DNA from: DATJPR01 sp035506295
GTDB lineage: Bacteria > Bacteroidota > Ignavibacteria > UBA10030 > UBA6906
Direction of reading: 5' to 3'
Assembly: GCA_035506295.1 (NCBI GenBank)
Contig: DATJPR010000256.1
Coordinates: forward strand, 1 to 34,698
DNA length: 34,698 bases
Position numbers and translations under genes: made by a program. A model generated the notes under the pieces. The model ran no database searches and was not told the DNA's origin. It saw only the letters and a program-made list of their open reading frames with translations. Positions 15,053 to 22,989 of this stretch are shown piece after piece; position 1 is the stretch's first letter, and the number at the start of each line of letters is the position of its first letter.

Positions 15053-15906
15053 AACCGGGACATGACTCGACCTATTTCTGGCGAAAGGCGAAGAACAGCG
15101 CCATGCTGATCTTTTCCTTTGTCTGTGTTCTTCTTGCTGTGACCCCCCTGATTCTGATTTTCGTGTACACGTTGAGACAGGGAATAGGCTCCCTGAATCT
15201 TGATTTCTTTCTCCAGATGCCCAAGCCGGTGGGGGAGTCCGGGGGTGGGATGGCCAATGCGATTGTCGGGACCGGAATCCTCATCGGGCTTGGGGCGTTG
15301 TTTGGACTGCCGGTCGGCATCCTGGCGGGAATCTATCTTGCGGAATTCGGTCACACCGCGTTCGGTTCGCTTGTCCGGTTCTTCACTGACGTCCTGAGCG
15401 GCGTCCCCTCGATCGTGGTCGGCGTCGTCGCCTACGTGCTCGTGGTATTGCCGATGAAGCATTTCTCGGCCCTCGCCGGAGGCGTTGCCCTGGCGATCCT
15501 GATGATCCCGACCGTGACCAGAACGACGGAAGAGATGATGAAACTGGTCCCGCAGTCTTTCAGAGAGGCGGGCCTTGCCCTCGGCATACCACGGTGGAAG
15601 ACCACGATGCGCATCGTCTTTCCGACGGCGCTGACAGGAATCACCACAGGCATTCTTCTTGCGATCGCGAGAGCGGCGGGGGAGACCGCACCGCTCCTGT
15701 TCACGGCGCTCGGGAATCGTTTCTGGTCCACGTCCATCTTCAACCCGATGGCGTCGCTCACGGTGTTCATTTTTGATTACGCGAAGGCGCCCTTCGAGGA
15801 TTGGAACCGGCAGGCCTGGGCGGCGTCTTTTGTTTTGATTCTGCTGATCTTTCTCCTCAGCCTCATTTTCCGGTTAGCAACCCGGAGACAGTATGAACAA
15901 CACTGA
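15049..15906 (+). CDS. pstA: Phosphate ABC transporter permease PstA
   Basis: Second permease subunit of the phosphate importer, 285 residues with about six membrane helices. The frame is open far upstream, but that part is only an overlap with pstC. The ATG at 15049 overlaps the pstC stop, has GAGGAGG about 11 nt upstream and gives a normal PstA N-terminus. The EAA loop reads EAGLALGIPRWKTTMRIVFP and is followed by ARAAGETAPLLFTALG, typical of PstA. It pairs with PstC in the membrane and with PstB on the cytoplasmic face. Its end overlaps the pstB start by 14 nt. Confidence 0.95.
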   Translation: MKPGHDSTYFWRKAKNSAMLIFSFVCVLLAVTPLILIFVYTLRQGIGSLNLDFFLQMPKPVGESGGGMANAIVGTGILIGLGALFGLPVGILAGIYLAEFGHTAFGSLVRFFTDVLSGVPSIVVGVVAYVLVVLPMKHFSALAGGVALAILMIPTVTRTTEEMMKLVPQSFREAGLALGIPRWKTTMRIVFPTALTGITTGILLAIARAAGETAPLLFTALGNRFWSTSIFNPMASLTVFIFDYAKAPFEDWNRQAWAASFVLILLIFLLSLIFRLATRRQYEQH

Positions 15907-16726
15907 ACTTCAAGGCGTCAGCGCCACCATGACAACACCAACGCCTTCGACATTCTCCCAGGAGAATGTCCTCCCTACCGAGGTGAAACTCTCTGCACGG
16001 ACCATTCACGCGTATTTCGGCAAGACGCACGCGTTGCGCGACGTGTCCCTGGACATCCCTTCCAATAGCGTCGTGGCGATCATCGGTCCGTCCGGGTGCG
16101 GCAAATCGACGTTTCTTCGGTGCCTGAACCGCATGCACGAAGTCGCGTCCGGCACGATGACGGGAGAGATCCTCCTCGACGGTATCAACGTCATGGAAGA
16201 GGATCCCGTGATCCTCCGTCGACGCGTCGGCATGGTCTTCCAGAAACCCAACCCGTTTCCCACGATGTCGATCTTCGACAATGTTGCGGCCGGGCTTCGG
16301 TTCAACGGCATGCACGACAGAAAGAAGATCAGGGAAATCGTCGAAAAGAGCCTCGTGCAAGCGGCGCTCTGGGACGAGGTGAAGGATTCACTGAACAAAT
16401 CGGGCGCGAGCATCTCGGGCGGACAGCAGCAGCGGCTGTGCATCGCACGGACGATTGCTGTGAGTCCGGAGGTGGTGTTGATGGATGAGCCCGCGAGTGC
16501 GCTGGACCCTCTGTCGACGGCGAAGATCGAGGAGCTCATTTATGAATTGAAGAAAACGTTCACGATCGTGATTGTCACGCACAACATGCAGCAAGCGGCC
16601 CGTGTCAGCGACTACACCGCATTCTTCTATATTGGCGAGTTGATCGAGTACGATCAGACGAAGAAGATGTTTACTACGCCGGAAAAGAAGCAGACGGAGG
16701 ACTATATCACGGGAAGGTTTGGCTGA
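15893..16726 (+). CDS. pstB: Phosphate ABC transporter ATP-binding protein
   Basis: ATPase that powers phosphate import through PstCA. Walker A GPSGCGKST is at residues 65-73, the Q-loop near Gln117 (VFQKPNPFP), the ABC signature SGGQQQR at 175-181, Walker B VVLMDE at 194-199 and the D-loop SALDP behind it. With the ATG at 15893 it has 277 residues, about 20 more than most PstB proteins; an ATG at 15929 would give 265 and is also possible. The first ATG has GGAGA 5 nt upstream. The gene overlaps pstA and leads directly into the first phoU. Confidence 0.96.
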   Translation: MNNTELQGVSATMTTPTPSTFSQENVLPTEVKLSARTIHAYFGKTHALRDVSLDIPSNSVVAIIGPSGCGKSTFLRCLNRMHEVASGTMTGEILLDGINVMEEDPVILRRRVGMVFQKPNPFPTMSIFDNVAAGLRFNGMHDRKKIREIVEKSLVQAALWDEVKDSLNKSGASISGGQQQRLCIARTIAVSPEVVLMDEPASALDPLSTAKIEELIYELKKTFTIVIVTHNMQQAARVSDYTAFFYIGELIEYDQTKKMFTTPEKKQTEDYITGRFG

Positions 16727-16754
16727 GATCGCTATGACAGAGGAACGACGTGTC

Positions 16755-17423
16755 ATGGAACGGCATTTTGAGACGGAACTCGGCGATCTAAAGAACAATC
16801 TCATCGAGATGGGCTCCCTGGTCGACACTCAGTTGGCGAACGCGTGTGAGGCTCTTTTCGGTGGACAGAAGGACCTGATCCGCGACGTCATCGAGGGGGA
16901 TGCCAGGGTGGACGCGTTCGATACGAAGATCGACCGCCAATGCCAGGCCCTGTTGGCTCTGACACAACCCGTCGCGATCGATCTTCGTCTGCTCATGGCG
17001 GGCCTGCAAATCAACACCCAGCTCGAACGCATCGGCGACATTGCCGTCAACCTCGCAGAGCGGGCATCCGCACTGAATCCGTTTCTCTCCTTCGTGCACC
17101 AGACCAGGCTGGAAGAGATGGCACAGATTGCGCGCATCATGGTGCGCGACAGTCTCGACGCCTTCATCAATGCGAATCCCGGCCAGGCCTCCCGCGTTCT
17201 GGCGAGCGATGACGTGGTCGACAAACTCGGGTGGGAAATCTTCGGCAGCGTGGTCTCCGCGATGCGGGAGGACAGGACGCTGATCGATCCCGGCGCGCAC
17301 ATGGTCGTCCTGACGCATCACATAGAACGGCTGGCCGACCATGCAACGAACATCGCGGAAGACGTCATCTTCCTTGTGGAGGCGCGGTTGGTGAAACATA
17401 ACGCTGACGCGTCGCAGGAATGA
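16755..17423 (+). CDS. phoU: PhoU-family phosphate signalling protein, first paralogue
   Basis: Two-domain, all-helical regulator that couples Pst transporter activity to the PhoR-type kinase and so shuts off the Pho response in phosphate excess. The metal-binding repeats are visible as QLERIGDIAVNLAE and HIERLADHATNIAEDVIF. In-frame starts exist at TTG 16719 and ATG 16734. I prefer the ATG at 16755 because GAGGAA lies 9 nt upstream and MERHFETEL then aligns with MQRHFIQEL at the start of the second phoU. That gives 222 residues, normal for PhoU. Last gene of the tight pst block, 28 bp after pstB. Confidence 0.9.
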   Translation: MERHFETELGDLKNNLIEMGSLVDTQLANACEALFGGQKDLIRDVIEGDARVDAFDTKIDRQCQALLALTQPVAIDLRLLMAGLQINTQLERIGDIAVNLAERASALNPFLSFVHQTRLEEMAQIARIMVRDSLDAFINANPGQASRVLASDDVVDKLGWEIFGSVVSAMREDRTLIDPGAHMVVLTHHIERLADHATNIAEDVIFLVEARLVKHNADASQE

Positions 17424-17488
17424 TGCCGTCTTGCAAATGAGGGTGAAAAATCTTTGTTTCCTTCCATGGTACAACAGACCGGTAGCGT

Positions 17489-18160
17489 ATGCAACGTCAC
17501 TTCATCCAGGAACTTGACGCACTAAAATCCAGACTGATTAAGATGGGAAGTCTGGCGGAACAGGCCATCGCCGAATCCATCCGGGCCTTCCTTGAGCGTG
17601 ACGCGCACCGGGCGCGCAAAGTCATCGAGGAAGACGAAGCCATCAACCGGCTTGAGATGGAAATCGACAACGCCGTTGTCGACACGCTCGCGCTCCAGCA
17701 GCCCGTCGCAGTCGATCTCCGGCTGATCCTTGCCGCACAGAAGATCAATAACGACCTCGAACGCATCGGGGACCATGCCGTCAATATCGCAGAATCCGCC
17801 CTGCAGTATGCTGCACGGGAGCCCATCGACCGACCCGTCGACATTCCACGCATGGCCGCGATCACCAAAACGATGCTGCGAGAAGCGATCGACGCCTTCG
17901 TGCATTCGGATTCCGGACTGGCGCGCAATGTCCTGATTAACGACGACGAGATCGACGACCTGAACAGGAAGACCGTCGACGAGATGGCGGACTTCATCCG
18001 CGTCAAGACCGATGATCTCTACCAGGCGCTCGATATTATCCGCGTGAGCCGAAACCTCGAACGGGTGTCCGATCTCGCCACCAACATTGCGGAAGAGGTG
18101 ATCTTCATCGCCGAAGCGCGCGTCGTGAAGCACCATAGCGCCGAAGGTCCGACAAAGTAG
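17489..18160 (+). CDS. phoU: PhoU-family phosphate signalling protein, second paralogue
   Basis: A 223-residue PhoU, clearly homologous over its whole length to the gene 65 bp upstream. Motifs are DLERIGDHAVNIAES in the first domain and NLERVSDLATNIAEEVIF in the second, each with the E-x-x-x-D pattern that binds metal clusters in known PhoU structures. This copy keeps the His of GDHAVNIAE, which is Ile in the first copy, so it looks the more canonical of the two. The 65-bp gap has no obvious promoter. The two proteins could form a heterodimer or serve different partners; this is inference. Confidence 0.92.
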   Translation: MQRHFIQELDALKSRLIKMGSLAEQAIAESIRAFLERDAHRARKVIEEDEAINRLEMEIDNAVVDTLALQQPVAVDLRLILAAQKINNDLERIGDHAVNIAESALQYAAREPIDRPVDIPRMAAITKTMLREAIDAFVHSDSGLARNVLINDDEIDDLNRKTVDEMADFIRVKTDDLYQALDIIRVSRNLERVSDLATNIAEEVIFIAEARVVKHHSAEGPTK

Positions 18161-18185
18161 GCCGTATGCAGTAACAAGCAGGCGG

Positions 18186-18220
18186 ACAGCAGACAGCAGA
18201 CAGCAGACAGCAGACAGTAG
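18186..18220. repeat. Tandem 7-bp repeat (ACAGCAG, five units)
   Basis: Four exact ACAGCAG units and one ACAGTAG run from 18186 to 18220 in the gap between the second phoU and parA. No coding use is evident. A second short tandem repeat lies 64 bp further on. Confidence 0.9.
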
Positions 18221-18283
18221 ACTGAGACTTCTGACGATCGGCTCCTTTTACCTATTATCCATAGGTGTCGGTAGTCGTTTTTT

Positions 18284-18347
18284 TCTCCCGTTCTCCCGTT
18301 CCCCCGCTCTCCCGCTCTCCCGTTCTCCCGTTCTCCCCCTCTCCCCC
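18284..18347. repeat. Tandem 8-bp repeat (TCTCCCGT consensus, eight units)
   Basis: Eight consecutive octamers, TCTCCCGT with single C/T/G changes in some units, form a pyrimidine-rich tract. On the opposite strand it would be a purine tract of GGGAGA words. It is preceded by a run of seven T, and together they separate the pst-phoU operon from parAB. No gene is seen here. Confidence 0.9.
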
Positions 18348-18400
18348 TCCCCGTCCGGTTGCATCCCTGCCTTGAATCCGCTATCTTATTACGCTTCGTA

Positions 18401-18419
18401 TGTTTCACGATGTTTCACG
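18401..18419 (+). promoter_or_regulatory. Two direct repeats of a parS half-site upstream of parA
   Basis: TGTTTCACG occurs at 18401-18409 and again at 18411-18419. This 9-mer is the left half of the palindromic ParB target known from many bacteria (TGTTTCACGTGAAACA type), but here the halves are in direct and not inverted order, 10 bp apart, ending 23 bp before the parA start. It could be a ParB- or ParA-dependent operator; a canonical parS was not noticed in the window. Confidence 0.45.
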
Positions 18420-18442
18420 GCCTCTCTTTCTCAAGGATTGTA

Positions 18443-19228
18443 GTGTCGAAGATCATTACGATCGCAAATCAGAAGGGCGGAGTCGGGAAAACCACCACCG
18501 CCGTCAACCTCGCCGCCTGTATTGCCGCCGCTGAAAAACGCACCCTCCTTGTCGATACGGACCCTCAGGCCAACGCCACCAGCGGAACAGGGTTGGACAA
18601 AAACGCGGTGGAGGGAAAGAGCATCTACGAAGTGATCCTCGGCTCCCTTCCCGCTGCCGATGCCATCCTGCCGACGCAGATGCCGTTCCTGTCGATGATT
18701 CCCTCGCACATCAATCTTGTCGGCGCCGAAGTGGAGCTCGTGCCTCTCGAAGACCGGGAACGAAGGATGAAATCGGCGCTCGAGCCGATCAGGGAAATGT
18801 TCGACTTCATCCTCGTCGATTGTCCCCCGTCGCTCGGGCTCCTGACCCTCAATGCCTTGACCGCGGCCGACTCCGTGCTGATTCCCGTGCAGTGCGAGTA
18901 TTTCGCTCTCGAAGGCTTGGGGCAGCTCCTGAACACCGTGAACATGGTCAAGAAGCAGCTCAACGAGAAGCTTGATATCGAGGGGGTCCTGTTGACCATG
19001 TACGACACGCGCCTCAGACTATCGAACCAGATCATCAAGGAAGTGAAGCAGTATTTTGGCGACAAGGTGTTTCGCTCGATTGTGTCCCGCAACGTGCGCT
19101 TGAGCGAAGCACCGAGCTTCGGCAAGCCGATTATCCTCTACGACGCGATGTCCACAGGAACACGGAACTACATGGACCTTGCCCAGGAAGTCCTCGTGAA
19201 CAACAATCACAAGGTCACCACAGCTTAG
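18443..19228 (+). CDS. parA: ParA/Soj-family chromosome-partitioning ATPase
   Basis: Deviant-Walker ATPase that, with ParB and parS, moves the replication origin region during segregation. It binds DNA non-specifically as an ATP dimer. The frame is open well upstream, but the GTG at 18443 is preceded by AAGGA with 5-nt spacing and yields the standard N-terminus MSKIITIANQKGGVGKTTT, with the P-loop at residues 11-18. Further motifs are LLVDTDPQANATSG (switch I), DFILVDCPPSLGLLT (Walker B) and IPVQCEYFALEGL. At 261 residues it is a typical chromosomal Soj. The parB gene follows after 7 bp. Confidence 0.95.
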   Translation: MSKIITIANQKGGVGKTTTAVNLAACIAAAEKRTLLVDTDPQANATSGTGLDKNAVEGKSIYEVILGSLPAADAILPTQMPFLSMIPSHINLVGAEVELVPLEDRERRMKSALEPIREMFDFILVDCPPSLGLLTLNALTAADSVLIPVQCEYFALEGLGQLLNTVNMVKKQLNEKLDIEGVLLTMYDTRLRLSNQIIKEVKQYFGDKVFRSIVSRNVRLSEAPSFGKPIILYDAMSTGTRNYMDLAQEVLVNNNHKVTTA

Positions 19229-19235
19229 GGTTCGC

Positions 19236-20150
19236 ATGGCTGCAGGAAAATCGGTCCTGGGGCGGGGACTCGCATCGCTCATCCCGCGCGACCAGCGCCC
19301 GGCGACGGAGGACGCAAGCGCAAGCCGGGACGACGGTCAATCGGTCGATATCGTCATCCGCGTCGATGTCGACAAGATTGAGCGGAATCCCTTCCAGCCG
19401 CGTGCGGAGTTTGACCCCGTTTCGCTCGAGGATCTGAAGAACTCTATTCTCGAGAAAGGCGTCATTCAGCCGATCACGGTCCGGCGCACCGAGCGGGGAT
19501 ACCAGCTCATTTCGGGAGAGCGGCGTGTGCGCGCGGCGCGGGAGGCAGGCCTCAAGCAAGTCCCTGCCTACGTCATCCGTGTCAGCCACGACGAGGAGAT
19601 GCTGGAACTCGCGCTGATCGAAAATCTTCAGCGCGAAGATCTCAACCCCATCGAAATTGCTGCGTCGTACCGCCGCCTGATCGAAGAGTGCGGCCTCACC
19701 CAGGAAATGGTCTCCAAGAAGGTGGGGAAGGACCGGTCGACGGTGACCAACTTCCTTCGACTGCTAAAATTGCCCGAGCCGATCCAGGCGGCGGTCCGCA
19801 AGGGAGAAGTAAGCGGCGGGCACGCGCGTGCACTCATCGGGATTGAAGACACGCAGCTGCAGATGACACTCTTCAGGCGGATTCTCTCCAGGGGACTTTC
19901 CGTCCGCGCGGTGGAAGAACTCGTGCGCAAAGCGGGGCACATTGTCCGGCATGCCGGCCGTCCTTCGTCTCGATCCGGCTCCGCTCGGGTCGCCAGCTCC
20001 GTTGCGGGAATAGAAGAGAAGCTCCGCCAATCACTCGGGACGAAGGTCAGCGTGCGTCCAGGGCAGGGAGGGCGTGGCGAAATTGTGATCGAGTATTATT
20101 CCGCGGACGACCTCGACCGCCTGCTTGATCTTTTCTCGGAGCTCTCATGA
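19236..20150 (+). CDS. parB: ParB/Spo0J-family partitioning protein
   Basis: CTP-dependent DNA clamp that loads at parS and stimulates ParA. The N-terminal peptide MAAGKSVLGRGLASLIP is the usual ParA-contact segment. The CTPase domain has NPFQPR, the SGERRVRAA motif near residues 93-100 and ENLQREDLNPIE. A helix-turn-helix for parS follows (LTQEMVSKKVGKDRSTVTNF), then a linker and a C-terminal dimerisation domain ending in YYSADDLDRLLDLFSEL. The 304-residue length is normal for a chromosomal ParB. Its stop overlaps the next ATG in ATGA. Confidence 0.96.
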   Translation: MAAGKSVLGRGLASLIPRDQRPATEDASASRDDGQSVDIVIRVDVDKIERNPFQPRAEFDPVSLEDLKNSILEKGVIQPITVRRTERGYQLISGERRVRAAREAGLKQVPAYVIRVSHDEEMLELALIENLQREDLNPIEIAASYRRLIEECGLTQEMVSKKVGKDRSTVTNFLRLLKLPEPIQAAVRKGEVSGGHARALIGIEDTQLQMTLFRRILSRGLSVRAVEELVRKAGHIVRHAGRPSSRSGSARVASSVAGIEEKLRQSLGTKVSVRPGQGGRGEIVIEYYSADDLDRLLDLFSELS

Positions 20151-20557
20151 CCACGACCGCTTCATCGTCACACACCGTCGTTTCCACAGCCGCAGCTCCG
20201 TCCGCAATCGGGCCCTACAGCCAGGCGATCCGGACGGTCGAAGGCTTCGTGTTTGCTTCAGGTCAAATCCCGATGGATCCTGCCACGGGCGCCCTTGTCG
20301 AAGGCGGGATCAAGGAGCAAACGGACCGCGTCCTCAAGAATGTGAGAGCGGTTCTCGATGCGGCCGGGAGCAACCTGCAACGCGTGGTGAAAACGACCGT
20401 CTTTCTCGCGGACATGAACGACTTCGCCGCCATGAACGAAGTCTATGCTTCCTACTTCCCGTCGGATCCTCCTGCGCGAAGCACGGTGCAGGTGGCCAGG
20501 CTGCCCCGTGATGCACGCGTCGAAATCGAAGTGATAGCGCTTGCCCCCAGGGGATGA
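20147..20557 (+). CDS. ridA: RidA/YjgF-family reactive enamine/imine deaminase
   Basis: Small trimeric enzyme that hydrolyses reactive 2-aminoacrylate-type enamines or imines left by PLP enzymes, protecting metabolism. The 136-residue protein shows the family signature: AIGPYSQAI, VFASGQIPMDPATG, and near the C-terminus PARSTVQVARLPRDARVEIE with the Arg that binds the substrate carboxylate and the catalytic-site Glu. A Thr/Ser-rich N-terminus adds about 10 residues. It overlaps parB by 4 nt and the next gene by 4 nt, so its translation is probably coupled to both. The link with parB looks like simple operon packing. Confidence 0.93.
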   Translation: MTTTASSSHTVVSTAAAPSAIGPYSQAIRTVEGFVFASGQIPMDPATGALVEGGIKEQTDRVLKNVRAVLDAAGSNLQRVVKTTVFLADMNDFAAMNEVYASYFPSDPPARSTVQVARLPRDARVEIEVIALAPRG

Positions 20558-21156
20558 AGACCATCATTTCCATTTGCCGGGCCTTGCCTGTGTTGCTGGT
20601 CTTCGCATGGGGACGGGTGGTGGCGCAGCAACCGATCTCCGATACAACGGCCGCTCATACGCGACTCCCCTCCGATACAGTCCGGACTGGACCTCCTCCG
20701 TCTCTTCTTCACGACTCCTTGACCACGCCTCCTCTCCGCACCAAATCCCCGGGTACCGCCATGTTACTTTCCGCTCTTGTGCCTGGTGCGGGACAGTTCT
20801 ATAATGAGTCCTATTGGAAGGTGCCGATTGTTACGGGCCTGGCGGTCTATTTCGTCTCCGAGTGGCTGACGAATAACCGGCACTACAAGGACTACCGGGA
20901 TCAGTTCACGGCGTATCTCGCCGCTCATCCGGGGGATCTGACCCTCGATCAGTCGACGATGGAGACGTACCTTCTCAACAGCCGTGAATTCTACAAGGAC
21001 CAGCGTGATTCGTTCGCTTGGTACTATCTTATATTGTACGTGGTAAGTCTTGCCGATGCCTATGTCGACGCAAGCCTGTTCAGTTTCGATGTGGGCGGAA
21101 GCCTGGCGATGAACGGCATGCCGCAACCGAGGCTGACACTGCGTTGGAAGTTCTAG
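20554..21156 (+). CDS. DUF5683-family membrane protein
   Basis: A 200-residue protein of unknown function, of a family frequent in Bacteroidota and relatives where it often follows parAB. The N-terminus MKTIISICRALPVLLVFAWGRVVAQ is a signal peptide. A Thr/Pro-rich stretch leads to the family core KSPGTAMLLSALVPGAGQFYNESYWKVPI, then a hydrophobic segment (TGLAVYFVSEWL). A second one is around residues 150-170 (SFAWYYLILYVVSLADAYVDA), and the C-terminus LTLRWKF is barrel-like. It probably resides in the cell envelope. It overlaps ridA by 4 nt (ATGA). Confidence 0.85.
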   Translation: MKTIISICRALPVLLVFAWGRVVAQQPISDTTAAHTRLPSDTVRTGPPPSLLHDSLTTPPLRTKSPGTAMLLSALVPGAGQFYNESYWKVPIVTGLAVYFVSEWLTNNRHYKDYRDQFTAYLAAHPGDLTLDQSTMETYLLNSREFYKDQRDSFAWYYLILYVVSLADAYVDASLFSFDVGGSLAMNGMPQPRLTLRWKF

Positions 21157-21164
21157 CGGCGCCT

Positions 21165-21310
21165 CGGCAGACGGAGACTGTGAGACTTTGAGAGAGGAGA
21201 ACGTGCAACGAAGGCTACATCTTTCTGCTTACCGCATACACCCTGCTGCCTACTCTCACTGCATAGTCTTTCTTCCTACATCCCACGTTCTTCTTCCTCC
21301 TCCTGGCCTT
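21165..21310. repeat. Degenerate short-word repeats in the gap before spmA
   Basis: The 171-bp gap contains GAGACTGTGAGACTTTGAGAG, then words of the CTGCTTACCGCATAC / CTGCTGCCTACTCTC / CTGCATAG kind, then a CTTCCT-rich pyrimidine tract. It looks like decayed tandem repeats. A similar order of words occurs at 1015-1105, before ndk. No gene is seen. Confidence 0.5.
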
Positions 21311-21327
21311 TCTAGGGAGACTCTCGA

Positions 21328-22308
21328 ATGTTGAATTATATCTGGCTCGCCCTGATTGCCATTGGCGTCCTGACCGCCGTCGGCATCGATGTCCGCAACG
21401 AGATCGTCAATCCGTATCGCAACGGCGAGATCCTGGAAGGGGAATTCGTGCCTGTGAAACAGCCGGGCGCTCTGCGGTCCGAATGGGAAGGAACTCTGGT
21501 GATCGAAGGGAACGCTTTTCGCTCATTCTATCACACCGCTGCTCTCGTCGACACAGTCAAACAAATGTCGGTTCTGGACACGACCCGGAATACGGCGCAG
21601 TTGACGCTCGTTCTCGATGGTTCTTCACCACAGGTCTGGCAGGAGATGGGGAAGTCGGCGACGACGGTGAACAAGCTTGAAGCGACGCTCCGCGGCATTC
21701 AGTGGGCGGACGGCCACACGTCGGCGCATCTGAAATTCGTCTTGGAGCCGATTCGCTTCGTGCGCCTCCGTGCGGTCACGCAGGCGGCTTTCGAGTACGC
21801 GGGCGTTGCCGTGACAATCGCCATCGGCCTCATCGGCGTGATGGCCTTCTGGCTCGGCATCATGAGCGTGGCGGAAGAGGCAGGGATCCTGAAGATCATC
21901 GCCAGGCTCCTCGCGCCCGTCATGCGGCGGCTCTTCCCGGATGTCCCCTCGGACCACCCGGCGATCAGTGCGATGATCATGAACATAGCGGCCAACATGC
22001 TCGGGCTGAGCAACGCCGCGACCCCGCTCGGGCTCAAGGCGATGGAGGAGCTGGACAAACTCAATCCCAAAGCCGGCACGGCGACAAACGCGATGGTGAC
22101 CTTCCTGGCGATCAACACCGGCGGGCTGATCCTCATTCCTGCAACGGCGCTTGCCGTCAGGTCCGCGGCGGGGTCGACCAATCCGGGGATCATCATCGGG
22201 ACGTCGATTGTCGGCGCCGGGTGCGCGACGCTTGCAGGCATCGCGGCATCGAAGATTCTCGAACGCCTGCCGCGGTACCGCAGGGCGATGGAGGTGCCGC
22301 ATGAGTGA
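21328..22308 (+). CDS. spmA: SpmA-like membrane protein (nucleoside-recognition/Gate domain) with large insertion
   Basis: Homologue of Bacillus spore maturation protein A, an integral membrane protein with the Gate/nucleoside-recognition domain; its transport role is not established outside sporulation. One helix is at the N-terminus (YIWLALIAIGVLTAVGID). The core begins near residue 155: GVAVTIAIGLIGVMAFWLGIMSVAEEAG, then NIAANMLGLSNAATPLGLKAMEELDKLNP and TNAMVTFLAINTGGLILIP, strong family signatures. Between them lies a non-membrane insertion of about 130 residues, so the protein has 326 residues against roughly 200 in Bacillus. It overlaps spmB by 8 nt. Confidence 0.9.
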   Translation: MLNYIWLALIAIGVLTAVGIDVRNEIVNPYRNGEILEGEFVPVKQPGALRSEWEGTLVIEGNAFRSFYHTAALVDTVKQMSVLDTTRNTAQLTLVLDGSSPQVWQEMGKSATTVNKLEATLRGIQWADGHTSAHLKFVLEPIRFVRLRAVTQAAFEYAGVAVTIAIGLIGVMAFWLGIMSVAEEAGILKIIARLLAPVMRRLFPDVPSDHPAISAMIMNIAANMLGLSNAATPLGLKAMEELDKLNPKAGTATNAMVTFLAINTGGLILIPATALAVRSAAGSTNPGIIIGTSIVGAGCATLAGIAASKILERLPRYRRAMEVPHE

Positions 22309-22846
22309 CCTCTTCCGCTCGCTCATCACGGCTCTCGCCGTCATTCTCATTCCCTTGGTGATCGTGCTGTTCCTGGCCTGGGGCGCTGCAAAGAAAGTCA
22401 AAGTCTATGAGTGCTTCGTCGAAGGAGCGAAGGAAGGCTTCACGACTGCCGTACGGATCATCCCCTACCTTGTGGCGATGCTCGTCGCGATTGGGATCTT
22501 TCGCGCAAGCGGAGCGATGGATGTTCTCGTGGGCGTGCTTTCTCCGGTCACGAATCTCGTCGGGATGCCGCCGGAGACGCTCCCGATGGCCATCATGAGG
22601 CCGCTGTCCGGCAGCGCATCGCTCGGCATTATGACGGAACTGATGAAGGTGCACGGTCCGGATTCTCTGATCGGCATCCTCGCTTCGACGATGTATGGAA
22701 GTTCCGAGACTACCTTTTATGTCCTTGCCGTGTATTTTGGGGCGGTCGGCGTGAAGAACAGCCGGCACGCTGTCCCGACCGGCCTCATTGCCGACGTCGT
22801 CGGCATGCTGGCGGCGGTCTGGATCGTCAGAGTCGTGCTCGGGTAA
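22301..22846 (+). CDS. spmB: SpmB-like membrane protein (nucleoside-recognition/Gate domain)
   Basis: Partner of SpmA, 181 residues. I take the ATG at 22301 (MSDLFRSLITALAVILIP), which lies inside the spmA end and gives the normal SpmB N-terminus; the frame is open upstream only because it overlaps spmA. Signatures are YECFVEGAKEGFTTAVRIIPYLVAMLVAIG, MAIMRPLSGSAS, STMYGSSETTFYVLAVYFGAVG and a final helix. SpmA and SpmB are thought to work as a complex in the inner membrane; their substrate is unknown. Nothing else in the window suggests sporulation. Confidence 0.9.
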   Translation: MSDLFRSLITALAVILIPLVIVLFLAWGAAKKVKVYECFVEGAKEGFTTAVRIIPYLVAMLVAIGIFRASGAMDVLVGVLSPVTNLVGMPPETLPMAIMRPLSGSASLGIMTELMKVHGPDSLIGILASTMYGSSETTFYVLAVYFGAVGVKNSRHAVPTGLIADVVGMLAAVWIVRVVLG

Positions 22847-22878
22847 GTCCTGCGCGACTTCCCGTGCCCTCGAATTTC

Positions 22879-22907
22879 TTGATTTTCACGGCACCCCTCG
22901 GTATATT
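22879..22907 (+). promoter_or_regulatory. Probable promoter of the proline dehydrogenase gene
   Basis: TTGATT (22879-22884) and TATATT (22902-22907) with the ideal 17-bp spacing lie in the 143-bp gap after spmB. Transcription would start near 22914, about 75 nt before the next ATG. Confidence 0.55.
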
Positions 22908-22989
22908 CTGCACAAATCATATCGTTCCTGCCGCTTTGTATAGCACAGGCAAGATCAATTTCCTGCTCTCTCTCACCTGATGATCTCTC

